NCBI RefSeq assembly: GCF_002741055.1
Contig: NZ_CP016809.1
Coordinates: 1,178,001 to 1,242,000 of the forward strand
DNA: 64,000 bases
From: Paenibacillus ihbetae
Lineage (GTDB): Bacteria > Bacillota > Bacilli > Paenibacillales > Paenibacillaceae
Direction: 5' to 3'
Within the stretch, counting starts at the first letter, position 1; the number at the start of each line of letters is the position of its first letter. This document shows, in pieces, positions 16,585 through 24,997 of this stretch. The translations under genes and the position numbers were made by a program. The notes under the pieces were generated by a model. That model made no database searches, was not told the origin of the DNA, and saw nothing but the letters and a program-made list of their open reading frames with translations.

Positions 16585-16875
16585 ATGCGTTACCGAAAAT
16601 CCGCCGCCATCCTTTTTCTCTTGGCCTTCCTCCTATCCGGCATCGGAACAAGCTATGCCATGGATTCCCGCCCGATTGACAACGAAACGGAACAGAGGCT
16701 GCGTGACGCCTATAACCTGGAAGCACCGACAGAGGAGCTGTTGCCCAGCGTCCGGAGCGAAGGCGACTTCGGATTCACCCCGGATGCTCCCCTCTTCCTG
16801 CCTAAGCTCATCAAATATACCTTCCATCCCATCCTGATCTTCATTCAAGAATGGTTGTTCGGCCGGCCTTGGTGA
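16585..16875 (+). CDS. Small secreted protein, 96 aa
   Basis: A clear signal peptide (MRYRKSAAILFLLAFLLSG, cleaved after SYA near residue 25) is followed by about 70 residues with an acidic middle and a hydrophobic C-terminus (FHPILIFIQEWLFGRPW), perhaps a second membrane anchor. No family is recognised. Its 3' end overlaps the convergent permease gene by 35 bases. Confidence 0.65.
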   Translation: MRYRKSAAILFLLAFLLSGIGTSYAMDSRPIDNETEQRLRDAYNLEAPTEELLPSVRSEGDFGFTPDAPLFLPKLIKYTFHPILIFIQEWLFGRPW

Positions 16876-18502
16876 ACATCTTCGTCCACAGCCATCCGTT
16901 CGCGATCAGCAGCAGAAGGATATAGGCCGGAGCCCCGAACGGAATCGTGCTGCTGGCATAATGCAGACCTCCAAGTCCGCCCAGCACCGGAAATGACAAC
17001 AACACGATCCAGCCGTCTTTTTGCTGGGTAACGCTAAAGGCTCTCGCAAACGGCGGCGTCCGCAGCATGGCTTTGGCAGCTACAGGAATGAGCGCAAGCC
17101 CGGTGAGGAGGATGATGACCAGATCCCAAACGATCCGCATGCCGAACAGGCTCAGGAAGATCACAGCATTGACCGCAAACAGCGGCAAAAACATTTTCAC
17201 GGCATACGCCTTGAGCGTTCCCCTGTAGAGAGGTCCCAGCGACGGGAGCGGTGCCGCTCGAAATAGCCAGAACGCTTTTGGTTTACCGGAGTATTTCAGC
17301 ATCATCACGGTCGTTATGATCATGACCAGCATGGCGTATAGGACGTAAAAAGACGAGCTCGACCGGATTTCCGCTAGTGACGAGCCCCTGAGCGCCGTAA
17401 AGAAAAACAAATAGGGCAAAATCATCGATAAGCCGAGCGAGGGATAAACCTTAAGCTTAAATTCCCGTTCGCTCTTCATCATGCTGGCCGACAATCGGAA
17501 GCATGCCTGTTCTTCACGCGTCCTGCAGAACCACCTGGCAAGTGCCCGGTCCGCGCGTCCCCGTTCCTTACCCGATCCCGCGTCACTGTGCGACAGCTTC
17601 TCCAGAAATAATTCAAATGACGGGATATAGCGGAGATAGATGAGCAGCAGCACGATCGGGCCGGCTACGGCCATAAGCGAGAGAGCGATAATCCAAGGGT
17701 CCGCTTCCCCGCCAAGCAGCCACGCAAACGGGGCCGCGAACCAAACCGGTGGAAGCAGCAACTGCCACCAAGCCGGCGTAAATGAAATATTGAAATCGAC
17801 CAGCTCGAACGAACGGATCACGAACTGATACCCGATCGCTATGACCGCAGATAGACCAATTTGCACATAATTGATCAAATCCTTGAGCTTCTCCCCGTCC
17901 CAGTACTTGAGCAGCAGCAGATAAACAAGCGTCGTAACCGCCAAGATGAGGAGATTCATCAGAATAAGCTCGATAAGATAAATCAGGAAGAACATCACGC
18001 CGTTGATCAATAAGCCGGTCACGAGCGAGGCAGCCGACAGCGAGGCTGTGAGCAGCAGCATATATATGCCCGCATGGATGGATCTTGCAAGGCCGACCGT
18101 ACGCCCGTCTATCGGCTTCGTCATGAGTATGCTCCGGTCGCGCACATCCAGCAGCACCGACGAGAAGTCCGAAATCATGGAAGTCATAATGAAAAACATG
18201 AGGATGGCAGCCACGACACTCATTGCCATCATATAGTTCGGATCGCTAATATATACGAACGGCGCGAGTACGATCCCCATCAAGCCGTACAGCCACAATG
18301 ACCGAATGAACAGGTTCTTATCCGCATCGTCGTCCTTCCGGTTCGTATTCGATAAGATAATGGGCACCCGGCGCGAATCCATCAGCAGCTTCACCTGCAA
18401 AATGCGGCGCAGCATCTCGTAATCGGCACCCATTCGGGCCAGGATCCCTTTGAATTTATCCAGCAGCAGCAGCGTCCGAAAGGACGGTTCCGGCGGCAGC
18501 AT
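16841..18502 (-). CDS. ABC-2 type transporter permease
   Basis: The 553-residue protein has about twelve hydrophobic segments and no nucleotide-binding motifs. It pairs with the ATPase gene just upstream: the ATPase stop TGA and this ATG are one base apart. It is therefore the membrane part of an exporter in the EcsB/ABC-2 class. The substrate is not evident. Start 18502 has GGGAGGG 8 bases ahead; the longer frame from 18553 would run inside the ATPase gene. Confidence 0.75.
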   Translation of the reverse strand: MLPPEPSFRTLLLLDKFKGILARMGADYEMLRRILQVKLLMDSRRVPIILSNTNRKDDDADKNLFIRSLWLYGLMGIVLAPFVYISDPNYMMAMSVVAAILMFFIMTSMISDFSSVLLDVRDRSILMTKPIDGRTVGLARSIHAGIYMLLLTASLSAASLVTGLLINGVMFFLIYLIELILMNLLILAVTTLVYLLLLKYWDGEKLKDLINYVQIGLSAVIAIGYQFVIRSFELVDFNISFTPAWWQLLLPPVWFAAPFAWLLGGEADPWIIALSLMAVAGPIVLLLIYLRYIPSFELFLEKLSHSDAGSGKERGRADRALARWFCRTREEQACFRLSASMMKSEREFKLKVYPSLGLSMILPYLFFFTALRGSSLAEIRSSSSFYVLYAMLVMIITTVMMLKYSGKPKAFWLFRAAPLPSLGPLYRGTLKAYAVKMFLPLFAVNAVIFLSLFGMRIVWDLVIILLTGLALIPVAAKAMLRTPPFARAFSVTQQKDGWIVLLSFPVLGGLGGLHYASSTIPFGAPAYILLLLIANGWLWTKMFTKAGRTTILE

Positions 18503-18503
18503 A

Positions 18504-19289
18504 TCAGGAGCCCTCCCGAATGATCGAAACGAATCGGTCCGCAATCGCGCCATGGTTATGGAATCCGGTCAGCTGGTTGAACACCTCTTCCAAGGAACCT
18601 TCCTGCGACTGCTGCTGCAGCTCCTTAAACGTTCCGTCCGCAACAATGCGGCTATCGGCAAGCAGCACGATCCGGCTGCTGATCTTCTCCACGACGTCCA
18701 TAATGTGGGAGGAGTAAAATATCGTTGTGCCTGCGGCCGACAGTTTGGCCAAAATTTCCTTCACCACCATAACGCTGTTCGCATCCAGGCCGCTCAGCGG
18801 CTCATCCAGAAACAACAGGTCCGGGTCATGAAGGAGGCTGGAAATGAGCAGCACCTTCTGCCGCATCCCTTTGGAAAAGGTAGCAATCCGCGAGTGATAG
18901 GCTTTTCCCAGATCGAAGCACTCCATTAATCGTCCGGCCTTCTCATAAGCATCTTCGTAAGAAAGCCCGTACAGCTCCCCTGTAAACGTCAAATACTCCG
19001 CCGGCGTCAGCTGATCGTACAGCTCCGCGACCTCGGGCACATATCCGATTCTCCGCTTGTACTCGACGCTGCCATCGGCAATATCCTGCCCGAAGATCCG
19101 GACGGTCCCCGTGTATCCCTCTACCAGGCCGAGCATAATCTTGACGGTAGTGCTCTTCCCGGCCCCGTTCGGACCGATATACCCGATCATCTCGCCACGG
19201 CGTACATGAAGATCAATTCCGTTAAGCACATACCGGCCATCATATTTCATCCTCAGATCCTGAATCGACAGCACTTCTTCCGTAGACAT
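18504..19289 (-). CDS. ABC transporter ATP-binding protein
   Basis: This 261-residue ATPase shows Walker A GPNGAGKST (39-47), signature FSKGMRQK (138-145, a slightly unusual form of LSGGQ seen in the CcmA/DrrA-like exporters), Walker B LLFLDEP (158-164) and a SSHIMD switch His. It powers the adjacent permease. ATG 19289 gives the standard MSTEEVLSIQDL beginning; the earlier in-frame codons overlap the GNAT gene region. Confidence 0.92.
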   Translation of the reverse strand: MSTEEVLSIQDLRMKYDGRYVLNGIDLHVRRGEMIGYIGPNGAGKSTTVKIMLGLVEGYTGTVRIFGQDIADGSVEYKRRIGYVPEVAELYDQLTPAEYLTFTGELYGLSYEDAYEKAGRLMECFDLGKAYHSRIATFSKGMRQKVLLISSLLHDPDLLFLDEPLSGLDANSVMVVKEILAKLSAAGTTIFYSSHIMDVVEKISSRIVLLADSRIVADGTFKELQQQSQEGSLEEVFNQLTGFHNHGAIADRFVSIIREGS

Positions 19290-19360
19290 GAATATTCGTT
19301 CTCCTGTTCCTCCATAATTTTTAACGCCTGCCTTTACCTTATTATGGAAGATGGTCAAAA

Positions 19361-19900
19361 TCAACCTTTCTTGACATATTCATTTTGCAAAATCCCCATA
19401 TAGATGACGTCATGCAAGCTCCCGCCCCGGAACAGGCTCTGTCTTGCGCTGCCTTCACGCGTGAAGCCAACTTTCTCGTATAACCGAATTGCCCGTTGGT
19501 TAAACGAGAATACGCGCAACCCCAGCCGGTGCAGATTCATTTCAAGGAAGGCATAATCCAGCAGGAGCCGCATCGCTTCCGCGCCGTACCCCTGCCCCCA
19601 GCAGTCTTTGTCCCCGATGTCGAGTATGCATTCCGCGTTGCGGTTCTTGAGGTCGATATGGATAAGGGACATGATGCCGATCGGCTTGCCCGACTCCTTC
19701 AGCAGGAGCAGATAGCTTTTCGACGAGGCTGAGCCCAGGATGACATGCTGCATAAAATCTCTGGTCTCCTCCATCGTATACGTGTCCAGGAAAGGGCTAG
19801 TCGATTGCATGACCTCCAAATCGTTTCTCCATGCATGATACTGCTCTGCATCCTCCATGGTCATTTTCCGGCAAACCAAACGTTCGGATTGGAATAACAT
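19361..19900 (-). CDS. GNAT N-acetyltransferase (RimJ/RimL-like)
   Basis: The 179-residue protein follows the RimJ/RimL acetyltransferase pattern: ERLVCRKMTMEDAEQYHAW, then IGIMSLIHIDLKNRNAECILDIG, GQGYGAEAMRLLLDYAF (acetyl-CoA loop), NLHRLGLRVFSFNQRAIRLYEKVGF. Acceptors in this group are amino groups of proteins or antibiotics. It sits between the TetR regulator and the ABC exporter, all on one strand. Confidence 0.85.
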   Translation of the reverse strand: MLFQSERLVCRKMTMEDAEQYHAWRNDLEVMQSTSPFLDTYTMEETRDFMQHVILGSASSKSYLLLLKESGKPIGIMSLIHIDLKNRNAECILDIGDKDCWGQGYGAEAMRLLLDYAFLEMNLHRLGLRVFSFNQRAIRLYEKVGFTREGSARQSLFRGGSLHDVIYMGILQNEYVKKG

Positions 19901-19912
19901 CTCTTCACTCTC

Positions 19913-20560
19913 CTATAGATAATGGGGATGACCGTCCGTACGCGAGGGATTCAGCATTAGCTTGAGCGTGTTCCGGAACGCATCCAGCTGCCGCTCCGCC
20001 CGGGTAGCATCGGGTCCAAGCTGATACGTATCCAGCATCAGTCCGTTAAGAAACGAGAGGGTATACCCCGCAATGGTCCGGGCGTCCTGCAAAGGCTGAA
20101 ACTCCTCCCGCTCCTCCCCGGCCCGAATCACCCGGCTGATGGCATCGACGGCATTCTTGTAACGCTGCTGGATATACGGATAATGCTGTTTGTTCCTCAC
20201 ATAGGCGGAGGAGAGAAAGAACTCCGCTCTCGCCCGTACCAGCGAATGCTGTAGCTTCATCAGATCCTGCTCGATCTCGCGCAGCCACTTCATGAGCGTC
20301 TCCCACACCGGGGACTGCAGTTCCGGCCCAGTCCACTGAAACAGCTCTTCATCGTCATAACGCAGCACTTCCATGAAGACATGCTCCAGATTGTCAAAAT
20401 AAGCATACAACGCACCGCGCGATATGCCGGCCTCATCCATAATGTCCTGCATGACGGCATGGGCGAAGCCTTTCCGGATAAAGACGCGTCTTGCGGCAGC
20501 CGCGATCTCCCGCTTCTTCGTTTCTTTGTACTCGTCGCTAACCCTCGGGCACATGGGCAT
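19913..20560 (-). CDS. TetR family transcriptional regulator (YfiR-like)
   Basis: The 215-residue protein has the TetR DNA-binding head (EIAAAARRVFIRKGF ... GISRGALYAYFDN, residues about 16-60) and a helical ligand domain of the YfiR type. It heads a leftward unit with a GNAT gene and an ABC exporter and probably controls that unit and itself through the two palindromes upstream. The ligand is unknown. GGAG is 5 bases before ATG 20560. Confidence 0.88.
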   Translation of the reverse strand: MPMCPRVSDEYKETKKREIAAAARRVFIRKGFAHAVMQDIMDEAGISRGALYAYFDNLEHVFMEVLRYDDEELFQWTGPELQSPVWETLMKWLREIEQDLMKLQHSLVRARAEFFLSSAYVRNKQHYPYIQQRYKNAVDAISRVIRAGEEREEFQPLQDARTIAGYTLSFLNGLMLDTYQLGPDATRAERQLDAFRNTLKLMLNPSRTDGHPHYL

Positions 20561-20583
20561 TTCATCTCCATTTTTCCAAAATA

Positions 20584-20633
20584 GACATTAATGTCGTTAT
20601 TAGCATTCATTATAAACGACATGCATGTCGTTT
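20584..20633. promoter_or_regulatory. Two palindromic operators upstream of the TetR gene
   Basis: A 20-base perfect palindrome (20614-20633, centred CATG-CATG, core GACATGCATGTC) and a 12-base one (GACATTAATGTC, 20584-20595) share the pattern GACAT-NN-ATGTC. Their position 24-74 bases before the regulator's start fits autorepression. Confidence 0.75.
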
Positions 20634-20782
20634 TCAATCAGAAAACAGGGCCATTCTTTGAAAACGGCTTGTTCTATGAATGCCACCCGACAAATCCGTC
20701 AACATTCGCGAAATGCTGCATATATATGGGGGAGAGCGAAAAGAGGTGATGTAACATCATAAGGGGGATCTACCGCGTACTC

Positions 20783-21259
20783 GTGTTTGCGCTTCTGCTG
20801 ATCTTTCTTCTCCCTTCTGGGGCCCACGCCGCTTCGGGACAGAAGCTGGACAGCAAATACACCCGGTATGCGCAGTTCATCGTCATTGACAAATCCAGCA
20901 ACAAGCTAATGTATTACGAAAAAGGCAAGCTGATTAAGTCGTTTTCTGTAGCCACAGGAAAAAAGCCTTCCTATACGCCGGAAGGCCTGTTCAAGATTCA
21001 CGAGAAGGTGAAGAACCGCCCCTATTACAAGGAACGCATCAAGGGCGGCGATCCGCGGAATCCGCTTGGGGCCCGCTGGCTCGGCATTAATGTAAAAATA
21101 AACGGAAAAGCCAGCTATGCATACGCCATCCATGGAACGAATAACCCCGGCTCCATAGGCAAGTACGTCTCCGCAGGCTGCATCCGCATGCATAATAAAG
21201 ACGTCATCTGGCTTTATGACCGGGTTAAGATGAGCACGCCCGTCCTCATTCAAAAATAA
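20783..21259 (+). CDS. Secreted L,D-transpeptidase (YkuD domain)
   Basis: The protein has a YkuD catalytic domain: the HGTNNPGSIGKYVSAGCIRM block holds the conserved His and the catalytic Cys. Such enzymes make 3-3 cross-links in peptidoglycan or anchor proteins to it. The hydrophobic start ends in PSGAHA, a signal peptide. The GTG at 20783 lacks a basic head; the open frame extends to 20750, so translation may begin upstream at a rare codon (see findings). 158 residues from the GTG. Confidence 0.85.
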   Translation: MFALLLIFLLPSGAHAASGQKLDSKYTRYAQFIVIDKSSNKLMYYEKGKLIKSFSVATGKKPSYTPEGLFKIHEKVKNRPYYKERIKGGDPRNPLGARWLGINVKINGKASYAYAIHGTNNPGSIGKYVSAGCIRMHNKDVIWLYDRVKMSTPVLIQK

Positions 21260-21274
21260 TACCGTTTTTACCCC

Positions 21275-21310
21275 AAAGCCGGACGTGACCTGGGTCGCGT
21301 ACGGCTTTTT
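21275..21310 (+). terminator. Terminator after the L,D-transpeptidase gene
   Basis: AAAGCCGGACGTGACC and GGTCGCGTACGGCTTT form a 16-base stem with two mismatches, followed by TTTTT. Confidence 0.85.
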
Positions 21311-21361
21311 AAGTAGGCTAAGGCTGCTGCTATCCTGCCCGCTTCGCATTCCAGACTGGTC

Positions 21362-21745
21362 CTAGGATCCGTATTCGGCGCCAAATTCGATGATATTCCG
21401 GTCCGGGTCCAATACGAAGATTTGAGCAAAACCTGCTACGCTGTCGGGGCTAGCCACATATTCAACGCCCATCCGGTCAAGCCATGCCTTCGTTTCGCTG
21501 TAGCTCTTCACCCAGATCGAAAAATGACCGTCCGTCGTATCGATCCCCCGTTCCCGCAGCGTGTCGCTGATCGGATGCTCCAGCAAATGCAGCTGCTGAT
21601 CGCCAACCTCATACCATATTCCCTTAGACTGAAACGGCGGTCGCGGAATTTCCCGGAACTTCAGGATATCCGAGTAGAATGCCCTTGCCTTGTCCAAATC
21701 CCTGACCGCCAAGCTGACATGATGAATTCGCTCGAATTGAATCAT
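21362..21745 (-). CDS. VOC (glyoxalase/bleomycin resistance) family protein
   Basis: The 127-residue protein has the paired beta-alpha-beta units of the VOC fold: RIHHVSLAVRDLDKARAFYSDIL, then GHFSIWVKS and DPDRNIIEFG. Candidate metal ligands are His8, His near the middle (HLLEHP/HFSIW) and the Glu of IIEFG. It is probably a metal-dependent lyase, isomerase or dioxygenase in the cytoplasm. ATG 21745 has AGGAGG upstream. Confidence 0.82.
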   Translation of the reverse strand: MIQFERIHHVSLAVRDLDKARAFYSDILKFREIPRPPFQSKGIWYEVGDQQLHLLEHPISDTLRERGIDTTDGHFSIWVKSYSETKAWLDRMGVEYVASPDSVAGFAQIFVLDPDRNIIEFGAEYGS

Positions 21746-21858
21746 GAATGATATCCCCTCCTTGCAGTTGTGCATTTGATTGTATGATTGTTCATTGTAC
21801 AGGAAAACTTATATAACGTTAATGACCCGCAAAGGAATTACAGAGGAGGAGCGAGTAG

Positions 21859-22020
21859 ATGGATATACACACGAATGAATATAAAATCGCTGCGTTAAAC
21901 GGAAACGAAGGCACCTTGAAGGCGATTGAAGATGCGGAAACGAAAATTGCGGAGCTCACCGGCAAGGAGATTACGCTGATCGCCTACGAGAAAAAGCAGG
22001 ACGGCAGCGAACAGCAGTAG
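21859..22020 (+). CDS. Small conserved-looking protein, 53 aa
   Basis: AGGAGG lies 9 bases before ATG 21859. The product, beginning MDIHTNEYKIAALNGNEGTL, is soluble and acidic, with a helix (KAIEDAETKIAELTG) followed by a strand (KEITLIAYEKK). The good ribosome binding site, even codon use and terminator behind it support a real gene. I do not recognise a named family. Confidence 0.7.
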   Translation: MDIHTNEYKIAALNGNEGTLKAIEDAETKIAELTGKEITLIAYEKKQDGSEQQ

Positions 22021-22088
22021 ACTCATTTTCTATGAAGGAACAAGCTGAACCATAAGTGCTTGGAGAAATCCGTCCCGATGAACAAATA

Positions 22089-22142
22089 AGGAGTTGCCCC
22101 TTAATCCAGGTTGACGAGACTGGTAAGGGACAGCTCCTTTAT
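22089..22142 (+). terminator. Terminator between convergent genes
   Basis: A long imperfect stem (AAGGAGTTGCCCCTTA / TAAGGGACAGCTCCTT) with T-rich end. It follows the 53-aa gene and also faces the mannosidase transcript. Confidence 0.75.
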
Positions 22143-22233
22143 TCATGTGCGGCAAGGCCGATCTCCTGCATTCGCAAACAGGCCTTGCCCTTACAATGAA
22201 TGCATCGCTTCTTGCTCTGCAATGAACTCTTGC

Positions 22234-24972
22234 TTAGCGGGCGGTCTTAATGCCCAAAGTGACGATTTCATAAGGCTTGACCGTCATGGAATAGCTTCCG
22301 TCTTCGCTGAAGGCTTGAACATCGCCCTCATCCTCCAGAATCGTACTCTTATAGACGCCTTCGCAAGCCAGCTCACATTGCAGCCCAAGCTCAGCTTGCG
22401 TACCGGCCATATTGAACCAGCGCAGCATCAGATCGCCCGTCCGTTCGCTGATCTTCATCGATGAGAAGGCCAGCTCGCGGTCGCTGCGGCTACAGCCCAG
22501 CGGCGCGTATGTCGCCGGAATCGATCCTTCATGAATGCCGGTCTGTGCGGCCGTCCAAGGCACCTGGAACTGGTATGCTTCGGCGTAGGCGCCGGAGCCG
22601 ATGCCATCGCCCTGATGCGGGATGACCTCCATGCGAACGGTGAACTCGCCGATGCACTGGGCTTCCGGCGTAGGGAAGTAGCCCCAGTCGCCGAGCTCGC
22701 CTACGGAACGAAGCAGCGTCACCGCAATCGTGTTGCGACCGTCGCGCAGCACCTCGTATTCATTCAAGCCCTGGTTCGCCACGGTAAGCCCGGCCTCCGA
22801 AGTGCTTACATCGACAAATGCCTGCTGATGTGCCGTATTGCTCGGATTGGTCCATTCCTCAGCCGGCACATTGCTGCGCTCGGCAACCTCGAACATCGAG
22901 TCAACGAAATGGGTCTTCGTCTCTAGATCGGTCGGGAACAGGGCGCGAACGCGATGATCCTTCGCCCGGTTATCGAGGGTCGCCTCGATCTCGACCCCGC
23001 GGCCGCTCTTGTTCAAAGCAACGACGGTACGAATCTTCATCGGAACCGTCTCGGCAACCCGCTGTGCCTTGCGCTGCGGGTAGTATACGAGCTCGATCTG
23101 CTCCGCTTCCAATCTGCTGTCGGCCGATGCCGGAACTTCCCAGTCGTGCACAATCTCGATCGCGGCCCGGTACGGAGTATCCTCCACCACCCGGATTTGC
23201 GCGGGAAGGCCTTTCGTCGTAAGTGCAGCTTCGCCGTTCGGCTGCTTGTACATGTATTCGTTGCCGATGTCCCCGGTATCCTCGTAAACGCCGAGGTCGC
23301 GGTACACCTGCCCGCCCTTTTTATCGGTCAAGGTAAAGGATCCGTCTGCAGCAATTTCAACCTTCAGCCATGCGTTCTCCAATACGTTTGCTCCGCTGAT
23401 CAGCGAAGCTCCCTCCGGAGCGGCTGCGTCGCTCTTGACCCAAGCGTACGTAGCAAAGCCCACGGCCGGTACTTCACTTGCCTCGAAGGTCAATCTGACT
23501 CTGCGCGCCATGTACGGCTGACGGAACCGGTCGTCCGGCAGATCGTAGCCGAACTGCACACCGAGATCCTCTACCGTGCAAGGCAATGCCTCGCCCTTGT
23601 CATTAACGAGCACGCGGCCCGACAGATCCAGCTCTTTCATCCGGCGGCTCGTTTCTGCAAGCGTGAAGCCCTCGCGGAAATAGAGGCGCTTCGCATCAAG
23701 CTCGAGCGTAACCGTGCCGCTGCGGCTCCAGCCGGTCGTATTCCATACGACCAGCGGCAGCGCATCCTCGCCATACTGCGTGAAAGCCGATGTATCCACC
23801 GAATCCGCAATCACGCGTACGCTGTCCGCCACGATCGATTCCGCTACGTGACGGCTCTTCTCAAATCGCGTCACCATTTCGCGGTGAACCTCGTCCACGC
23901 TGCAGCCGCAGATGCTGTCATGCGGATGATTCTGCATCAGCGTCTTCCATGCATACGTGAACAGATGATGCGGGTACTCCTGGCCGAGCATGCTTGCATG
24001 GGAAGCAAGCGGCTCCGCCACCTTCTCAAGCAAAGTTTGTCCCTGCTGGTTCATTTGCTTCAGGTAGACGCGCGCCGAGGCGGTGTTGACCAGGGTGCCC
24101 CAGCCGTCCGTCCGCTGACTGCGCAGCTCGCCCTTCACGGAGGACAGATCCTCAGGCAGCTTGCCCCGCAATGCCTTCAAATAATCGTTGAAGTTCGAAT
24201 GGATGAACTCCGTGTCCGGATACAGCTTTCTTGCCGTGCGGATCGCTTCCGCGAGATCGCGCTGGATCGGCTGATGGTCGCACCCGTTCATGTAGAGCAG
24301 CTCCGGCGTCGATGCATATTTCTCGGCATCTGCCAGCTTACGGTCCCAGAATTTGCGGGCTTCCTCTTCATCGACGGGAACCTCGTTTCCGTTGCTGTAC
24401 CAGTTCGCGAACAGAATGCCCAGCACCTTGGAGCCGTCCGGGCTCTCCCACATTAATTCCGAAAATGAGGACTCATAGCCGCCGTCGGAGACGGTGTTAT
24501 TGAAGCCAGTCGGCTTCACGCCGCGTCCGAAAAAGGCATTGTCGATCCCGGATTGACGCATCAGCTGCGGGATTTGTCCCGTCAGCCCGAACGTATCCGG
24601 GAAGTATCCGATTTTCGCCACGGAGCCGTAGCGTGCCGCATCCTGGTGCCCGATCTGCATGTTCCGCACGTTGGCTTCGCTGCTTGTCAGGAACGCATCC
24701 TGCAAAATATACCAAGGGCCGATGATGATGCGGCCGTCCGCGATCAGCTTCAGCAGCTGCTCCTTCTTCTCGGGTCTAACCTGCAGATAGTCCTCGATGA
24801 TGATGGTCTGTCCGTCAAGGAAGAAGCTGCGGTACTCGGAATCCTTCTCCATCGTCTCCAGCAGGCTGTCCATCAGCTGGATCAGCCGGACATGATGCTT
24901 TTCATACGGTAGATACCACTCTCGATCCCAATGCGTATGTGAAATGATATGTGCTTTTCTCGATTGTTCCAT
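22234..24972 (-). CDS. Alpha-mannosidase, GH38 (second copy)
   Basis: The 912-residue GH38 enzyme starts MEQSRKAHIISHTHWDREWYLPYE, with the family's HTHWDREW zinc motif. YFPDTFGLTGQIPQL carries the zinc-binding and nucleophilic Asp126. QNHPHDSICGCSVDEVH supplies the later zinc His. It removes terminal alpha-linked mannose, in the cytoplasm since no signal peptide is present. It is the last gene of the mannoside locus, 25 bases after the GH-A gene. It differs strongly from the other GH38 (29490-32834), so the two probably cut different linkages. ATG 24972 has AAGGGGG ahead; the longer frame enters the upstream gene. Confidence 0.9.
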   Translation of the reverse strand: MEQSRKAHIISHTHWDREWYLPYEKHHVRLIQLMDSLLETMEKDSEYRSFFLDGQTIIIEDYLQVRPEKKEQLLKLIADGRIIIGPWYILQDAFLTSSEANVRNMQIGHQDAARYGSVAKIGYFPDTFGLTGQIPQLMRQSGIDNAFFGRGVKPTGFNNTVSDGGYESSFSELMWESPDGSKVLGILFANWYSNGNEVPVDEEEARKFWDRKLADAEKYASTPELLYMNGCDHQPIQRDLAEAIRTARKLYPDTEFIHSNFNDYLKALRGKLPEDLSSVKGELRSQRTDGWGTLVNTASARVYLKQMNQQGQTLLEKVAEPLASHASMLGQEYPHHLFTYAWKTLMQNHPHDSICGCSVDEVHREMVTRFEKSRHVAESIVADSVRVIADSVDTSAFTQYGEDALPLVVWNTTGWSRSGTVTLELDAKRLYFREGFTLAETSRRMKELDLSGRVLVNDKGEALPCTVEDLGVQFGYDLPDDRFRQPYMARRVRLTFEASEVPAVGFATYAWVKSDAAAPEGASLISGANVLENAWLKVEIAADGSFTLTDKKGGQVYRDLGVYEDTGDIGNEYMYKQPNGEAALTTKGLPAQIRVVEDTPYRAAIEIVHDWEVPASADSRLEAEQIELVYYPQRKAQRVAETVPMKIRTVVALNKSGRGVEIEATLDNRAKDHRVRALFPTDLETKTHFVDSMFEVAERSNVPAEEWTNPSNTAHQQAFVDVSTSEAGLTVANQGLNEYEVLRDGRNTIAVTLLRSVGELGDWGYFPTPEAQCIGEFTVRMEVIPHQGDGIGSGAYAEAYQFQVPWTAAQTGIHEGSIPATYAPLGCSRSDRELAFSSMKISERTGDLMLRWFNMAGTQAELGLQCELACEGVYKSTILEDEGDVQAFSEDGSYSMTVKPYEIVTLGIKTAR

Positions 24973-24997
24973 CTCTCGCGTGTCCCCCTTGTTACCG

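Noticed and set aside
22954..24456. 500-aa plus-strand open frame across the second GH38 gene
   Set aside because: Antisense shadow in a GC-rich gene; the GH38 reading on the minus strand has clear catalytic motifs.
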